A stretch of DNA of 55,524 bases from Paracoccaceae bacterium (lineage in GTDB: Bacteria; Pseudomonadota; Alphaproteobacteria; Rhodobacterales; Rhodobacteraceae), in the NCBI GenBank assembly GCA_017852835.1, contig JAFMKS010000004.1, positions 19,513 through 75,036 of the forward strand, written 5' to 3'. The notes under the pieces were generated by a model. That model was not told where the DNA came from. It searched no databases and worked only from the letters and a program-made list of their open reading frames with translations. Below, piece by piece: positions 17,905 to 26,606 of the stretch. The number at the start of each line of letters is the position of its first letter. Position 1 is the stretch's first letter. A program made the position numbers and the translations under genes.

Positions 17905-18359
17905 AGCGGCAGTTGCGTCGTGCTTTTGATTTCTTCCATTGATAGCAGTGCAGTGACATTGTGCACCTTCACCTCTGAAATCAGGGCCTGATAGAAATTG
18001 TCATAGGCCCGCGCATTTTTCACACGTACCTTCAGGATATAGTCGATATCGCCCGCCAATCGGTGCGCCTCTTGCACTTCAGGTCGATCATTTAACGCCT
18101 GCAAAAACGCGGCTTGCCAACTGGCCTCGTGTTCACTGGTGCGGATTAACACGAAAAAGCACGCCTCAAACCCCAAGGCTTCTGCATCCAATAGCGTAGT
18201 ACTTTGTTTGATAATCCCCGCATCGCGCATTTTGCGAATCCGGTTCCAAACTGGGGTCTTGGAACTGTTCGCTTTCTTGGCGATTTCCTCCAATGATTGG
18301 CTTGCGTCGCTTTGCAGCTCAAGCAAAATTTTCCGATCTGTTTCATCCAAACGAACCAT
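17901..18359 (-). CDS. Lrp/AsnC-family transcriptional regulator beside the sulfur operon
   Basis: The 152-residue protein has an N-terminal helix-turn-helix (LDETDRKILLELQSDAS; SSKTPVWNRIRKMRDAGII) and a C-terminal RAM/effector domain (FVLIRTSEHEASW; VQEAHRLAGDIDYILKVRV). Lrp/AsnC proteins respond to amino acids. It is divergent from cysG, and in Rhodobacterales this regulator commonly flanks the cysG-sulfite reductase operon, so control of sulfur assimilation, possibly by a sulfur amino acid, is inferred. I prefer ATG 18359, which has GGAG nine bases upstream, over ATG 18374. Confidence 0.88.
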   Translation of the reverse strand: MVRLDETDRKILLELQSDASQSLEEIAKKANSSKTPVWNRIRKMRDAGIIKQSTTLLDAEALGFEACFFVLIRTSEHEASWQAAFLQALNDRPEVQEAHRLAGDIDYILKVRVKNARAYDNFYQALISEVKVHNVTALLSMEEIKSTTQLPL

Positions 18360-18374
18360 TTTTTCGCACTCCAT

Positions 18375-18503
18375 CTCGTTTTTGGCCCAGCAATCCTTGA
18401 ATCCCCAATTACTAGAACAATGTTTCTTATTTTACGTAATATATTTCATTTTTTGGGAATTTTTCCTAATCATTGAGAAAAGTCAACCAAGGAATATGAA
18501 AGC
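18375..18503. promoter_or_regulatory. A+T-rich divergent control region between Lrp-type gene and cysG
   Basis: This gap is far more A+T-rich than the coding DNA and holds two small dyads that could be regulator sites: TTACGTAA at 18432-18439 and GGGAATTTTTCC at about 18455-18466. Promoters for both divergent genes must lie here. A ribosome site AAGGA lies ten bases before the cysG ATG. No site can be assigned to the Lrp protein from sequence alone. Confidence 0.4.
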
Positions 18504-19898
18504 ATGGAACATTACCCTGTCTATCTGTCGCTGCGTGATAAACGTGTTTTAGTTGTGGGTACGGGGGAATGCGCCTTGGCCAAACTGCGGCTTTTGATGA
18601 AAACGCCCGCGCGGATTGAAGTTTATGGATTTGATCCGATTGACGATCTGATCGCATTGTCCGCGGCGGATCATATTCATCTGATGCACCGTAAACTTGA
18701 CGCCAATGATCTAAAAAGTGCCCAATTGGTTTATGCCGCGCAAGAGGATGATGCTTTAGATCATGCAGTGGCCCAATTGGCCCGCAAACACGGTGTTTTG
18801 GTGAATATTGTCGACAACCTGCGCCACAGTGACTTTATCACACCTGCAATCGTTGATCGTTCACCCGTAACGATTGCCATCGGAACCGAAGGCGGGGCCC
18901 CCATATTGGCCCGTCAGATAAAGGCACATCTAGAGGAATTCCTGCCGCAGTCACTTGGCCATTTGACACACATTGCCCAGAAGTTCCGCCCCAAAGCGGC
19001 GAGACTGCCCTATGGAATGCCGCGTCGGGCATTTTGGTCCGACTATTTCCTGAAAAAGGGACCACAAGCCTATGATCAAGGTGGTGAAGCGGGAGCGCAG
19101 GACGCCCTTGATACTCTTTTACATGAACATTTGAATCGCGAACGCGGAGAGGGATACGTGTCATTTGTCGGTGCAGGCCCTGGCGACCCAGAGCTTTTGA
19201 CGCTAAAGGCGCGTAACCTTCTGCATCAGGCCGATGTGGTGATCTATGACCGTCTGGTCGGGTCAGGCATCCTTGAATTGGCCCGCCGAGAGGCGCAATT
19301 GATTGATGTGGGCAAAACGGGCTTTGGCCCCTCTACCCCTCAGGACCATATCAATCACCTGATCGTGGAACACGCCCGTGCGGGCGCCCATGTTGTGCGG
19401 CTAAAGGGCGGCGATTGCACAGTTTTTGGCCGTCTGGATGAGGAAATTGACGCGCTGGATGCACATGGACTGACCTGGCATATCACGCCTGGGATAACGG
19501 CGGCCTCGGCCGGTGTTGCGGCCTTGGGGCAGTCTATGACAAAGCGCGGACGCAATGCCTCAGTCAGGTTTTTAACGGGCCACGATATGAAGGGATTTGC
19601 CGATCACGATTGGGAAAGTCTTTCAAAACCAGATGAGGTTGCCGCCATCTACATGGGCAAAAAATCGGCACGTTTTGTTCAGGGGCGCTTGTTGATGTTT
19701 GGCGCGTCTCCACAAACGCAAATCAGCATCGTTGAAAATGCATCCCGTTCAGACATGCGGATTTTGGAAACGAACCTCAGCGATTTGGTCGAAACACTGC
19801 ATTCAAACAATGTAACGGGCCCTGCAGTGATATTTTACGGACTGTCCCCGCGACAGGCCCAATCCATTTCACACCCACAAAAGATGGAATTTGCATAA
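18504..19898 (+). CDS. cysG: Siroheme synthase (CysG): precorrin-2 dehydrogenase/ferrochelatase + uroporphyrinogen-III methylase
   Basis: CysG makes siroheme, the cofactor of the sulfite/nitrite reductase encoded two genes on. The 464-residue product has the N-terminal CysG-B unit (YPVYLSLRDKRVLVVGTGE, a Rossmann NAD site; VDNLRHSDFITPAIVDRSP; GTEGGAPILARQIKAHLE) and the C-terminal methylase unit (FVGAGPGDPELLTLKARNLL; VVRLKGGDCTVFGRLDEEI; TPGITAASAGVAALG). The usual P-x-V-F-G-R in the methylase motif reads CTVFGR here, a common enough variant. It is the first gene of the operon; its TAA overlaps the next ATG by one base. Confidence 0.95.
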   Translation: MEHYPVYLSLRDKRVLVVGTGECALAKLRLLMKTPARIEVYGFDPIDDLIALSAADHIHLMHRKLDANDLKSAQLVYAAQEDDALDHAVAQLARKHGVLVNIVDNLRHSDFITPAIVDRSPVTIAIGTEGGAPILARQIKAHLEEFLPQSLGHLTHIAQKFRPKAARLPYGMPRRAFWSDYFLKKGPQAYDQGGEAGAQDALDTLLHEHLNRERGEGYVSFVGAGPGDPELLTLKARNLLHQADVVIYDRLVGSGILELARREAQLIDVGKTGFGPSTPQDHINHLIVEHARAGAHVVRLKGGDCTVFGRLDEEIDALDAHGLTWHITPGITAASAGVAALGQSMTKRGRNASVRFLTGHDMKGFADHDWESLSKPDEVAAIYMGKKSARFVQGRLLMFGASPQTQISIVENASRSDMRILETNLSDLVETLHSNNVTGPAVIFYGLSPRQAQSISHPQKMEFA

Positions 19899-20203
19899 TG
19901 CCCCGCCCAATTTTTGATCAGATCATCACCGCAAACGCCCTATTAGCAGGGGACGTGGTTTATTTCACCGCTGCAGACACATGGACGCGCGATATGCAAA
20001 AGGCCGAAGTGTTCAGTGATGAGGCCATCGCCCAAGTTCGCCTGATCGAGGCCATGGCACAGGCAAACGTCATTGTAGGCGCATATTTGATGCCCATTCA
20101 GCACACCAAGGATGGACACGCACCAACTCATTTCCGCGAGGAAGTCCGCACCAAGGGGCCCTCAAATTATGCTCACGGCAAACAGGAACAGAGCCATGTA
20201 TAA
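19898..20203 (+). CDS. DUF2849-domain protein of the sulfite-reduction operon
   Basis: The 101-residue protein has the DUF2849 pattern: ITANALLAGDVVYFTAADTW near the start, then AQVRLIEAMAQANVIVGAYL and a C-terminal HFREEVRTKGPSNYAHGKQ. It is soluble and small, and almost always sits between cysG and the sulfite/nitrite reductase gene in Rhodobacterales and other alphaproteobacteria. A role in assembly or electron delivery to that reductase is a reasonable guess from position only. Overlaps cysG by one base and the next gene by eight. Confidence 0.88.
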   Translation: MPRPIFDQIITANALLAGDVVYFTAADTWTRDMQKAEVFSDEAIAQVRLIEAMAQANVIVGAYLMPIQHTKDGHAPTHFREEVRTKGPSNYAHGKQEQSHV

Positions 20204-21872
20204 ATATAACGATTTCGACCACGCCTTTGTCACATCGCGCAATGCGCAATTTCGCGAACAGGTGAACCGCCGTATCTCAGGCGCGCTAAGTGAGGATGAA
20301 TTCAAACCCCTGCGCTTGATGAATGGTTTATACCTGCAATTACATGCCTATATGCTGCGCGTGGCGATCCCTTATGGCACCTTAAACAGTGCGCAAATGC
20401 GGCAACTGGCAATGATCGCCGATCGTTGGGACAAGGGATATGGCCATTTCACAACCCGCCAGAACATTCAGTTCAACTGGACAAAATTGCAGGATGTGCC
20501 CGATATCCTTGATGCCTTGGCTGAGGTTGAAATGCACGCGATCCAAACCAGCGGCAACACAATCCGAAATGTCACGGCCGATCATTTTGCGGGGGCTGCA
20601 GCGGATGAAATCGTAGACCCCCGCATTTACGCGGAATTGATCCGTCAGTGGTCCACCGATCATCCAGAATTTCAGTTCCTGCCCCGCAAATTCAAGGTGG
20701 CTGTGACAGGCGCAAAACAAGACCGCGCGGTTATTCACGCCCATGATATCGGTCTGCAAATTATCGAACAAAATTGCATATTGGGCATGCGGGTAATTAT
20801 CGGCGGTGGCTTGGGCCGCACGCCTATGATTGGCAAGGTGATCCGAGAATTTGTGGCGATGGATGACATCCTGCCTTATCTTGAATCCGTGGTCAGTGTT
20901 TGGAACCTGTTGGGCCGTCGCGACAACAAGTATAAGGCGCGGATTAAGATTACGATCCATGAAAACGGTATTGACGAATTTTCGCGCCTTGTCGATGAAC
21001 GCTTTGCCCTGATCCGACCCAGTTTTCAGGGATTTGATCAGACACTTTTGTCAGAATTTTCTGACGCTTTTATCGCACCCAAATTTCAACGTTTCGACCT
21101 GTCGGCTTTTGATGCGCGTTACCAAGGGGATCCAAACTTCCGCTCTTGGGTGGATACAAATATCACGGCACATAAGCAGGCCGATTATGCAATAGCCACG
21201 ATTTCATTGAAATCCCATGGTGAAACGCCGGGCGATGCCAGCAGCGCACAAATGCGCCGCATTGCAGATTTGGCTGAAACCTATTCATATGACGAGTTGC
21301 GCATCAGCCATGAACAAAATATCGTCATGCCCCATGTGCAAAAAGCGCATTTGCCCGACGTTTATGATGCACTGCGCGCCATCGGGCTGGCCACCGGAAA
21401 TATTGGATTGATTTCTGATATTATCGCCTGCCCTGGTATGGATTATTGCGCATTGGCGACGGCGCGTTCCATCCCCATCGCACAGAACATCGCAACGCAT
21501 TTTGATGCCCTAAAATTGGAACACGACATTGGTCCGCTAAAAATCAAAATTTCAGGCTGCATCAATGCCTGTGGACACCATCACGTTGGGCACATTGGAA
21601 TTTTGGGATTGGATCGCGCGGGCATCGAAAATTACCAAATTATGCTTGGGGGGGACGGGACAGAAACGCCCGCTATTGGCGAACGTACGGGCCCTGGCTT
21701 TGGCGCGGATGAGGTGATCCCCGCAATCGAACGGTTGATCCATTTCTACCTAAACGAACGCCTTGCCCCAAGCGAAACATTTTTAGAATGCTATCGCCGA
21801 CTTGGCCTTGGTCCATTCAAAACCGCCCTATACGAAACCGAGCAATCAAAGGCGCGTGCCAATGCTGCCTAG
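20196..21872 (+). CDS. cysI: Siroheme/[4Fe-4S] sulfite (or nitrite) reductase
   Basis: The 558-residue product has the two-fold nitrite/sulfite reductase layout: ferredoxin-like halves with GHFTTRQNIQFNW and the siroheme/4Fe-4S cysteines in ACPGMDYCALA (C-x5-C) and SGCINACGHHHVGH (C-x3-C). It reduces sulfite to sulfide using six electrons, or nitrite to ammonium; the company of cysG, cysH and a ferredoxin reductase points to sulfite. I chose ATG 20196 (MYKYNDFDHAF), where homologues begin; upstream in-frame starts lie inside the DUF2849 gene. Stop overlaps the start of cysH by 11 bases. Confidence 0.94.
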   Translation: MYKYNDFDHAFVTSRNAQFREQVNRRISGALSEDEFKPLRLMNGLYLQLHAYMLRVAIPYGTLNSAQMRQLAMIADRWDKGYGHFTTRQNIQFNWTKLQDVPDILDALAEVEMHAIQTSGNTIRNVTADHFAGAAADEIVDPRIYAELIRQWSTDHPEFQFLPRKFKVAVTGAKQDRAVIHAHDIGLQIIEQNCILGMRVIIGGGLGRTPMIGKVIREFVAMDDILPYLESVVSVWNLLGRRDNKYKARIKITIHENGIDEFSRLVDERFALIRPSFQGFDQTLLSEFSDAFIAPKFQRFDLSAFDARYQGDPNFRSWVDTNITAHKQADYAIATISLKSHGETPGDASSAQMRRIADLAETYSYDELRISHEQNIVMPHVQKAHLPDVYDALRAIGLATGNIGLISDIIACPGMDYCALATARSIPIAQNIATHFDALKLEHDIGPLKIKISGCINACGHHHVGHIGILGLDRAGIENYQIMLGGDGTETPAIGERTGPGFGADEVIPAIERLIHFYLNERLAPSETFLECYRRLGLGPFKTALYETEQSKARANAA

Positions 21873-22596
21873 TGAAAAACAGCTGCTGGTGAATGACCTG
21901 AACAACCAGTTCCGTCATCATGGGGCGACCCATGTGATTGACGCGGTGTTAAAGCACCGCGTGTTGGGGCAGGTTGCGATGGTTTCAAGCTTTGGCGCGG
22001 AAAGTGCGGCCTTGCTGCACTTAATCGCAATTACACAGCCAGACACGCCCGTTTTATTCATTGATACGAACATGTTATTTGTGGAAACGCTGATCTATCA
22101 ATCAGATTTGGCAGAACAGCTGGGCCTGAAAAACCTGCGCATTTTGCGGGCGGACCCCGCCACAATTGCAGAACATGATCCGGACAACACATTACATAAG
22201 GATACGCCTGACACCTGCTGTCATTTGCGCAAAACATCCGTGTTGAAAAATGCACTTGTCCCATATGACGGTTGGATCACTGGGCGCAAACGGTATCAGG
22301 GAAACCAACGCGTCAAGCTTGAGTTTTTCGAATACGACGCACCAAACGATAAATTCAAAATCAACCCACTGGCACATTGGCGCGCCGAAGATGTGGCCGA
22401 TTATGTTGCCGCAAATAATTTGCCGCCCCACCCCCTTTTTGCCAAAGGCTATTCATCTATTGGATGCAAGCTCTGCACAGTTCCAGTTGGAATAAACGAC
22501 GATGTGCGGTCAGGCCGTTGGCAAGGGCGCGCGAAAACTAAATGCGGAATACAATTCGAAACAAAATCACTGACACCTGCGGAGGATATGACATGA
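21862..22596 (+). CDS. cysH: Adenylyl-sulfate (APS) reductase, [4Fe-4S] type CysH
   Basis: CysH reduces activated sulfate to sulfite. The 244-residue product carries the PP-loop-type region VSSFGAESAALLHLIA, FIDTNMLFVETL, the GRKRYQGNQR substrate loop and two cysteine pairs, DTCCHLRK and GCKLCT, which together hold a [4Fe-4S] cluster. These pairs mark the APS-using form, as in plants and many alphaproteobacteria, rather than the enteric PAPS reductase. Start ATG 21862 (MLPSEKQL) lies in the 3' end of the reductase gene; a GTG six bases earlier is also possible. Its TGA overlaps the next ATG (ATGA). Confidence 0.94.
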   Translation: MLPSEKQLLVNDLNNQFRHHGATHVIDAVLKHRVLGQVAMVSSFGAESAALLHLIAITQPDTPVLFIDTNMLFVETLIYQSDLAEQLGLKNLRILRADPATIAEHDPDNTLHKDTPDTCCHLRKTSVLKNALVPYDGWITGRKRYQGNQRVKLEFFEYDAPNDKFKINPLAHWRAEDVADYVAANNLPPHPLFAKGYSSIGCKLCTVPVGINDDVRSGRWQGRAKTKCGIQFETKSLTPAEDMT

Positions 22597-23006
22597 CCGT
22601 GATCATCAATGATGAGGGGCTTTCAACCCCAGAGAAAGAAATCACATATGAACGTGCGGATACCTTAAATAAGGCGACGTGCGCGCTTGATATATCCGCG
22701 GATCAAGATTTGAACGCGCTCAGTGACTATTTGGAGACCCTAACGCTTATTCGCATCGAATTTGCGTCCTTTGCGGATGGTCGGGGATTTAGCCTTGCGC
22801 GGATTTTACGCCTGATGGGATTTTCGGGGCATTTGCGTGCCTATGGTCACGTAATTTCTGACCAATATGCAATGGCGCGGCGCAGCGGATTTGACGATGT
22901 TGAGGTGTCCAAGGCCCTTGCAACGCGCCAACCAGAGGCAGAGTGGCTTTTTCGATCAAACTGGTCCGCGCATGATTATCAAACACGTCTGCGCAAAAGC
23001 GCCTAG
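22593..23006 (+). CDS. DUF934 protein of the sulfur-assimilation operon
   Basis: The 137-residue product has the DUF934 hallmark: RIEFASFADGRGFSLARILR followed by FSGHLRAYGHVISDQYAMARRSGFDDVEV (positions about 60-115), ending in an amphipathic tail. It occurs with cysH and sulfite reductase genes across proteobacteria and is thought to be an accessory to sulfite reduction; no activity is established. ATG 22593 overlaps the cysH stop by four bases and is preferred over an upstream ATG at 22542, which lies in cysH. Confidence 0.9.
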   Translation: MTVIINDEGLSTPEKEITYERADTLNKATCALDISADQDLNALSDYLETLTLIRIEFASFADGRGFSLARILRLMGFSGHLRAYGHVISDQYAMARRSGFDDVEVSKALATRQPEAEWLFRSNWSAHDYQTRLRKSA

Positions 23007-23049
23007 CAAATTCCAACAAAACCGCGTAAAAGCAAAGTGACAACTAAAC

Positions 23050-23880
23050 ATGACAGAGTATACCCCCGTGACAACCACGACTGCCACCAAAGTTCCAACC
23101 CTGCCAGATGCACAAACGGTGCTAGACGTAAAACACTGGACAGATCGTCTCTTTTCCTTCCGTGTCAGCCGTCCACAATCCCTGCGTTTCAGATCGGGTG
23201 AATTTGTGATGATCGGCCTGTTGAAGGATGATGGAAAACCGCTTTTGCGCGCCTATTCCATCGCCTCACCCGCGTGGGATGATGAATTAGAATTTTACTC
23301 GATCAAAGTCCAGGATGGCCCTTTGACCAGCCGTTTACAGCATATCAAATCAGGCGATCAGATCATTTTGCGTCCCAAACCTGTGGGCACATTGGTGCAT
23401 GATGCGCTGCTGCCTGGGAAACGTTTGTGGTTTTTCGCCACGGGTACGGGAATTGCGCCCTTTGCCTCGCTTATTCGTGAACCACAAACCTATGAAGATT
23501 ATGATCAGATCATCCTAACACATACCTGCCGCGAAGTTGCGGAATTGGAATATGGGCGCCAACTGGTGGATCAAGTCAAAAACGATGAATTGATGGCCGA
23601 GTTGGTGGGTGCAGAAAACCTGCAAAAGTTGGTCTATTATCCAACCACAACCCGGGAAGACAGCCCCACGATGGGGCGGATCACGACATTGATCAAGGAT
23701 GGGACACTGTTTGGCGATTTGGATGTGACCGATTTCGGCCCTGTCAAAGACCGCGCGATGGTTTGCGGATCAATTGGATTGAACACCGATATCAAAGAGA
23801 TCCTTGAGGGCTATGGTCTACGCGAGGGCGCGAATTCGGAACCTGCGGAATATGTGGTTGAAAAGGCATTTGTTGGGTGA
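23050..23880 (+). CDS. fpr: Ferredoxin-NADP+ reductase
   Basis: The 276-residue flavoenzyme has an FAD domain with LLRAYSIASPAWDD and FYSIKVQDGPLTSRLQHI, and an NADP domain with FFATGTGIAPFASLIRE, TRE-like hinge THTCREVAELEYG, MVCGSIGLNTD and the aromatic-poor C-terminal end YVVEKAFVG. It passes electrons between NADPH and ferredoxin, here most likely supplying the sulfite reductase of the same operon, and it may also reduce cluster- or oxidative-stress proteins. It is the last gene of the run, 43 bases after the DUF934 gene; a clear terminator follows. Confidence 0.94.
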   Translation: MTEYTPVTTTTATKVPTLPDAQTVLDVKHWTDRLFSFRVSRPQSLRFRSGEFVMIGLLKDDGKPLLRAYSIASPAWDDELEFYSIKVQDGPLTSRLQHIKSGDQIILRPKPVGTLVHDALLPGKRLWFFATGTGIAPFASLIREPQTYEDYDQIILTHTCREVAELEYGRQLVDQVKNDELMAELVGAENLQKLVYYPTTTREDSPTMGRITTLIKDGTLFGDLDVTDFGPVKDRAMVCGSIGLNTDIKEILEGYGLREGANSEPAEYVVEKAFVG

Positions 23881-23920
23881 AACCCCTGAAAACTGTGGCC
23901 CCTTTGTCGCCCTGCATGAA

Positions 23921-23946
23921 AAAAGCCGCACTTTGGTGTGGCTTTT
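23921..23946 (+). terminator. Rho-independent terminator of the sulfur operon
   Basis: Left arm AAAAGCCGCAC (23921-23931), four-base loop, right arm GTGTGGCTTTT (23936-23946): an 11-base stem with one G-T pair whose 3' arm ends in four Ts. It lies 40 bases after fpr and 78 before infC. Confidence 0.8.
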
Positions 23947-24023
23947 GCGGTATTAACGCTTGAAAACAAAGGACTCCGTGGTTAAGTTGCCCACGCAATT
24001 TTGATTGAACAAGGAACAAAACA

Positions 24024-24572
24024 ATAGCCCGTAAGCCTCACAACGCGCCTCCGTCGCGCGAAACCGGTCCACGCGTAAATGACCGTATCAAAGCACTCGA
24101 AATTCGCCTAATCGGCGCAGAAGGCGAAAATGTCGGTGTAGTTTCCCCAGCAAAAGCAATGGATTTGGCCGATCAAGCCGGATTGGATTTGGTTGAAATT
24201 TCACCAAATGCGACGCCGCCCGTGTGTAAAATAATGGACTTCGGCAAGTACAAATACGAACAACAAAAACGCGAATCTGAGGCGCGCAAAAAGCAAAAGA
24301 TCATCGAAGTCAAAGAAGTGAAGTTCCGTCCTGGCACCGACACCCACGACTATGACGTGAAGATGCGCTCTGTGCTAAAGTTCCTTGAAAAAGGCGACAA
24401 GGTGAAAATCACCCTGCGCTTCCGTGGTCGTGAAATGGCGCACCAGGATTTGGGACGTGATTTGTTGCACCGCGTTGCAGAGGACGTGAAAGACCATGGC
24501 AAGGTAGAAAACATGCCAAAAATGGAAGGTCGTCAAATGACTATGATGATTGGCCCATTGGCTGCCAAATAA
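24024..24572 (+). CDS. infC: Translation initiation factor IF-3, apparent ATA start codon
   Basis: IF-3 binds the 30S subunit and enforces correct start-codon and initiator-tRNA choice. Similarity to alphaproteobacterial IF-3 covers [20 protein letters not shown] at the very start, [38 protein letters not shown] and the C-terminal [16 protein letters not shown]. That frame has an in-frame TGA at 24006-24008, and no ATG, GTG or TTG occurs before codon 46 (ATG 24159), which would delete most of the N-terminal domain. ATA at 24024 stands seven bases after an AAGGAA site exactly where homologues start, so it is the likely start. E. coli infC uses the rare AUU start for IF-3 self-repression; the same logic probably applies. 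Product 182 residues. Confidence 0.93.
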   Translation: MARKPHNAPPSRETGPRVNDRIKALEIRLIGAEGENVGVVSPAKAMDLADQAGLDLVEISPNATPPVCKIMDFGKYKYEQQKRESEARKKQKIIEVKEVKFRPGTDTHDYDVKMRSVLKFLEKGDKVKITLRFRGREMAHQDLGRDLLHRVAEDVKDHGKVENMPKMEGRQMTMMIGPLAAK

Positions 24573-24597
24573 CCACAAGCCTAATTTTATGATTTTG

Positions 24598-24628
24598 CGC
24601 GGCTCTATTCAGGGCCGCGTTTTATTTT
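24598..24628 (+). terminator. Terminator of infC
   Basis: Stem arms CGCGGCTC (24598-24605) and GGGCCGCG (24612-24619) with a six-base loop, followed by TTTTATTTT. It lies 25 bases after infC; the T tract overlaps the last codons of the convergent gene. Confidence 0.8.
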
Positions 24629-25626
24629 GTGTGGGATTTTGGACGGCGTGGTTGTGGCCGCGTTGGAATTTCCTTTAGCAATCCGCCAATGGCCATCCGC
24701 GAGAAATCCGCATCCGTTACATCCAATCCACAGACCACACGCGATAAAACCCAATCCGCGCCGTTCAATGCAGGAGATCGGGCGCACCCTGGCAAACCAA
24801 TTACGGGTTTTGCTCCGATGCGACCAAGGAACAATAAATTCCCGGGGTCCACGGGCATGCCAAACCGATGCACGTTACCACCCGCCTGCGAAACGGCGGT
24901 CGGGGCCACGTCCGCCCAATCTGATGTGGCCGACCCCGATAGAATCATAACCAGATCCGCCTGTGATGTTGTGATAGCGGCCGCAATACTTTCGGCGTCA
25001 TGGCGTACCGTTTGGACGCTGTTCAATGTGACACCCAGCATGTCCAACCGCGCTGCAATTGCCTCTTTGCCTTTGTCGCCTGCCCCCCCATCCATATCCG
25101 ATATGATCAGGTCGGCAGAACGCAAGTTTGGTACAGACATGCGAATACTGTCGCGGGCCAAATCACAGGCCTGATCCAGTTTCACTTGCGGCACGCCATA
25201 GCTGATGATTTTGATCGTTGCGACCAAACCGCCAGTCGTCATTTGTTGAAATTCAGGAACCGTTGCGACCGAAATCATTGGATCAACCGAATTTGCCGCA
25301 ATCAGCCGCGCGGCGTCCAGTTGCACCACACCGGACCCATCCGCGATAATATTCACGCGCCCTGTAAATGGCGCGGTCAGGGATAGGCCAACCGCCTGTG
25401 GATCAGGGCAAATCGCCTGTGCAAAGTGTTGGGCTGCATCATTTTCATGCACATCACCATGCTCCAAAACTGCCGCTGTCACCGATGTGATCCCTGCAGA
25501 TTTCAGCGCGGCTATGTCATCCGCGCCGATTACGATGCCCTTGCGCATACGACCGTTGGGCGTCTGTATTGAATGCGCCAATATTGCGCCCGCGGCAGCG
25601 TCGACGTCGAATTCTCCAAACTTCAT
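24622..25626 (-). CDS. Molybdopterin-binding domain protein (MoeA/MogA-like) of the cox accessory operon
   Basis: The 334-residue protein begins with a MoeA-like N-terminal part (FDVDAAAGAILAHSIQTPNG; VIGADDIAALKSAGITSV) and continues into a MoCF/molybdopterin-binding domain at about residues 170-310 with VRHDAESIAAAIT, LVMILSGSATSDWADV and VIGLPGCARSPALNG. The normal GG(S/T) substrate loop of MoeA reads LSGSATSD, so activity as MoeA is doubtful. It is last in a four-gene minus-strand operon with coxD, coxE and xdhC and probably handles the Mo cofactor for a xanthine-dehydrogenase-type hydroxylase. Its ATG overlaps the xdhC stop by four bases. Confidence 0.8.
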   Translation of the reverse strand: MKFGEFDVDAAAGAILAHSIQTPNGRMRKGIVIGADDIAALKSAGITSVTAAVLEHGDVHENDAAQHFAQAICPDPQAVGLSLTAPFTGRVNIIADGSGVVQLDAARLIAANSVDPMISVATVPEFQQMTTGGLVATIKIISYGVPQVKLDQACDLARDSIRMSVPNLRSADLIISDMDGGAGDKGKEAIAARLDMLGVTLNSVQTVRHDAESIAAAITTSQADLVMILSGSATSDWADVAPTAVSQAGGNVHRFGMPVDPGNLLFLGRIGAKPVIGLPGCARSPALNGADWVLSRVVCGLDVTDADFSRMAIGGLLKEIPTRPQPRRPKSHTK

Positions 25627-26600
25627 TTTGAGACCCGCAGTTCGGACAAAACCTCGGCCATGATCGCAACGGCGATCTCGGCAGGGGTTGCCGCGCCGAT
25701 ATTCAACCCAACGGGCCCATGGATGCGCCCGATTTGATAATCCGTAAACCCCAGCGCGCTTAAACGGTCCACACGTTTCGCATGCGTGCGTGATGATCCC
25801 AGCGCACCGATGTAAAATAAATCGGATTTTAGCCCGATTTCCAATGCAGGATCGTCCAACTTGGGATCATGCGTCAACAACACCAAGGCCGTGCGTGCAT
25901 CGGCCCCTAATTTCTCCATCGCCTCATCGGGCCAATCATCCAAAATTGGGGTATCGGGGAAACGTACGGATGATCCAAAACTTTCGCGCGGATCAATCAG
26001 ATAGGGATCAAATCCCGCAATTCGCGCCATTGGAACCAAGGCTTGTGCAATATGCACCGCCCCCACAATCACTATACGAAGCGGGGGATTGTGGATGCCA
26101 ACAAATGTCTCCTGATCTTCTTCAAATCCAGAACGATCCATTCGGAAACGCGCATCATACCCGTCGGACACAAGCGCGCGCGCGCCCGTTTTCACATTCA
26201 CGACATAAGCAACTGGACGGCGGGTGGCGCGTGCCTCAACCAGTTGTTCTAGCAGGGATACGGGCATGACATCGCCAATGGGTTCCACCAAAATGCGAAT
26301 GGTCCCCCCACAGGCCAGCCCAACGGCAAAGGCATCCCCATCGCTGACCCCATATTCCAACAGCATGTGAGTACATTTCTCCAGCGCCTCAATCGCCTCT
26401 AGAACAACGGCGCCTTCGACACATCCACCCGAAACTGATCCCTCCATTTCGCCCTGGCGGTTGATTACCAATTGCCCGCCAACGCGGCGTGGGGCAGATC
26501 CCCATGTTTCAACCACGGTGGCCAAAACCGCGCCCTTGCCCTCTTGGTGCCAGCGCAACGCAGTTTCAGGAATGTTTTCAAATCGATCCATTGTGTCCAT
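25623..26600 (-). CDS. XdhC/CoxF family molybdenum-cofactor maturation protein
   Basis: The 325-residue product has the XdhC-CoxI N-terminal domain (LATVVETWGSAPRRVGGQLV; GSVSGGCVEGAVV) and the C-terminal XdhC Rossmann domain (LRIVIVGAVHIAQALVPMA; VLLTHDPKLDDPAL; FYIGALGSSRTHAKR; IHGPVGLNIGAATPAEIAVA). XdhC binds Mo cofactor and assists its sulfuration and insertion into xanthine dehydrogenase; CoxF does the like for CO dehydrogenase. The usual Rossmann glycine motif reads GAVHIA, as in the family. It lies six bases after coxE. Confidence 0.88.
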   Translation of the reverse strand: MDTMDRFENIPETALRWHQEGKGAVLATVVETWGSAPRRVGGQLVINRQGEMEGSVSGGCVEGAVVLEAIEALEKCTHMLLEYGVSDGDAFAVGLACGGTIRILVEPIGDVMPVSLLEQLVEARATRRPVAYVVNVKTGARALVSDGYDARFRMDRSGFEEDQETFVGIHNPPLRIVIVGAVHIAQALVPMARIAGFDPYLIDPRESFGSSVRFPDTPILDDWPDEAMEKLGADARTALVLLTHDPKLDDPALEIGLKSDLFYIGALGSSRTHAKRVDRLSALGFTDYQIGRIHGPVGLNIGAATPAEIAVAIMAEVLSELRVSK

Positions 26601-26606
26601 CCTTTG

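Noticed and set aside
24597-24630. Riboswitch or leader structure
   Set aside because: The hairpin is a simple GC stem with a T tract right after infC and fits an ordinary terminator.
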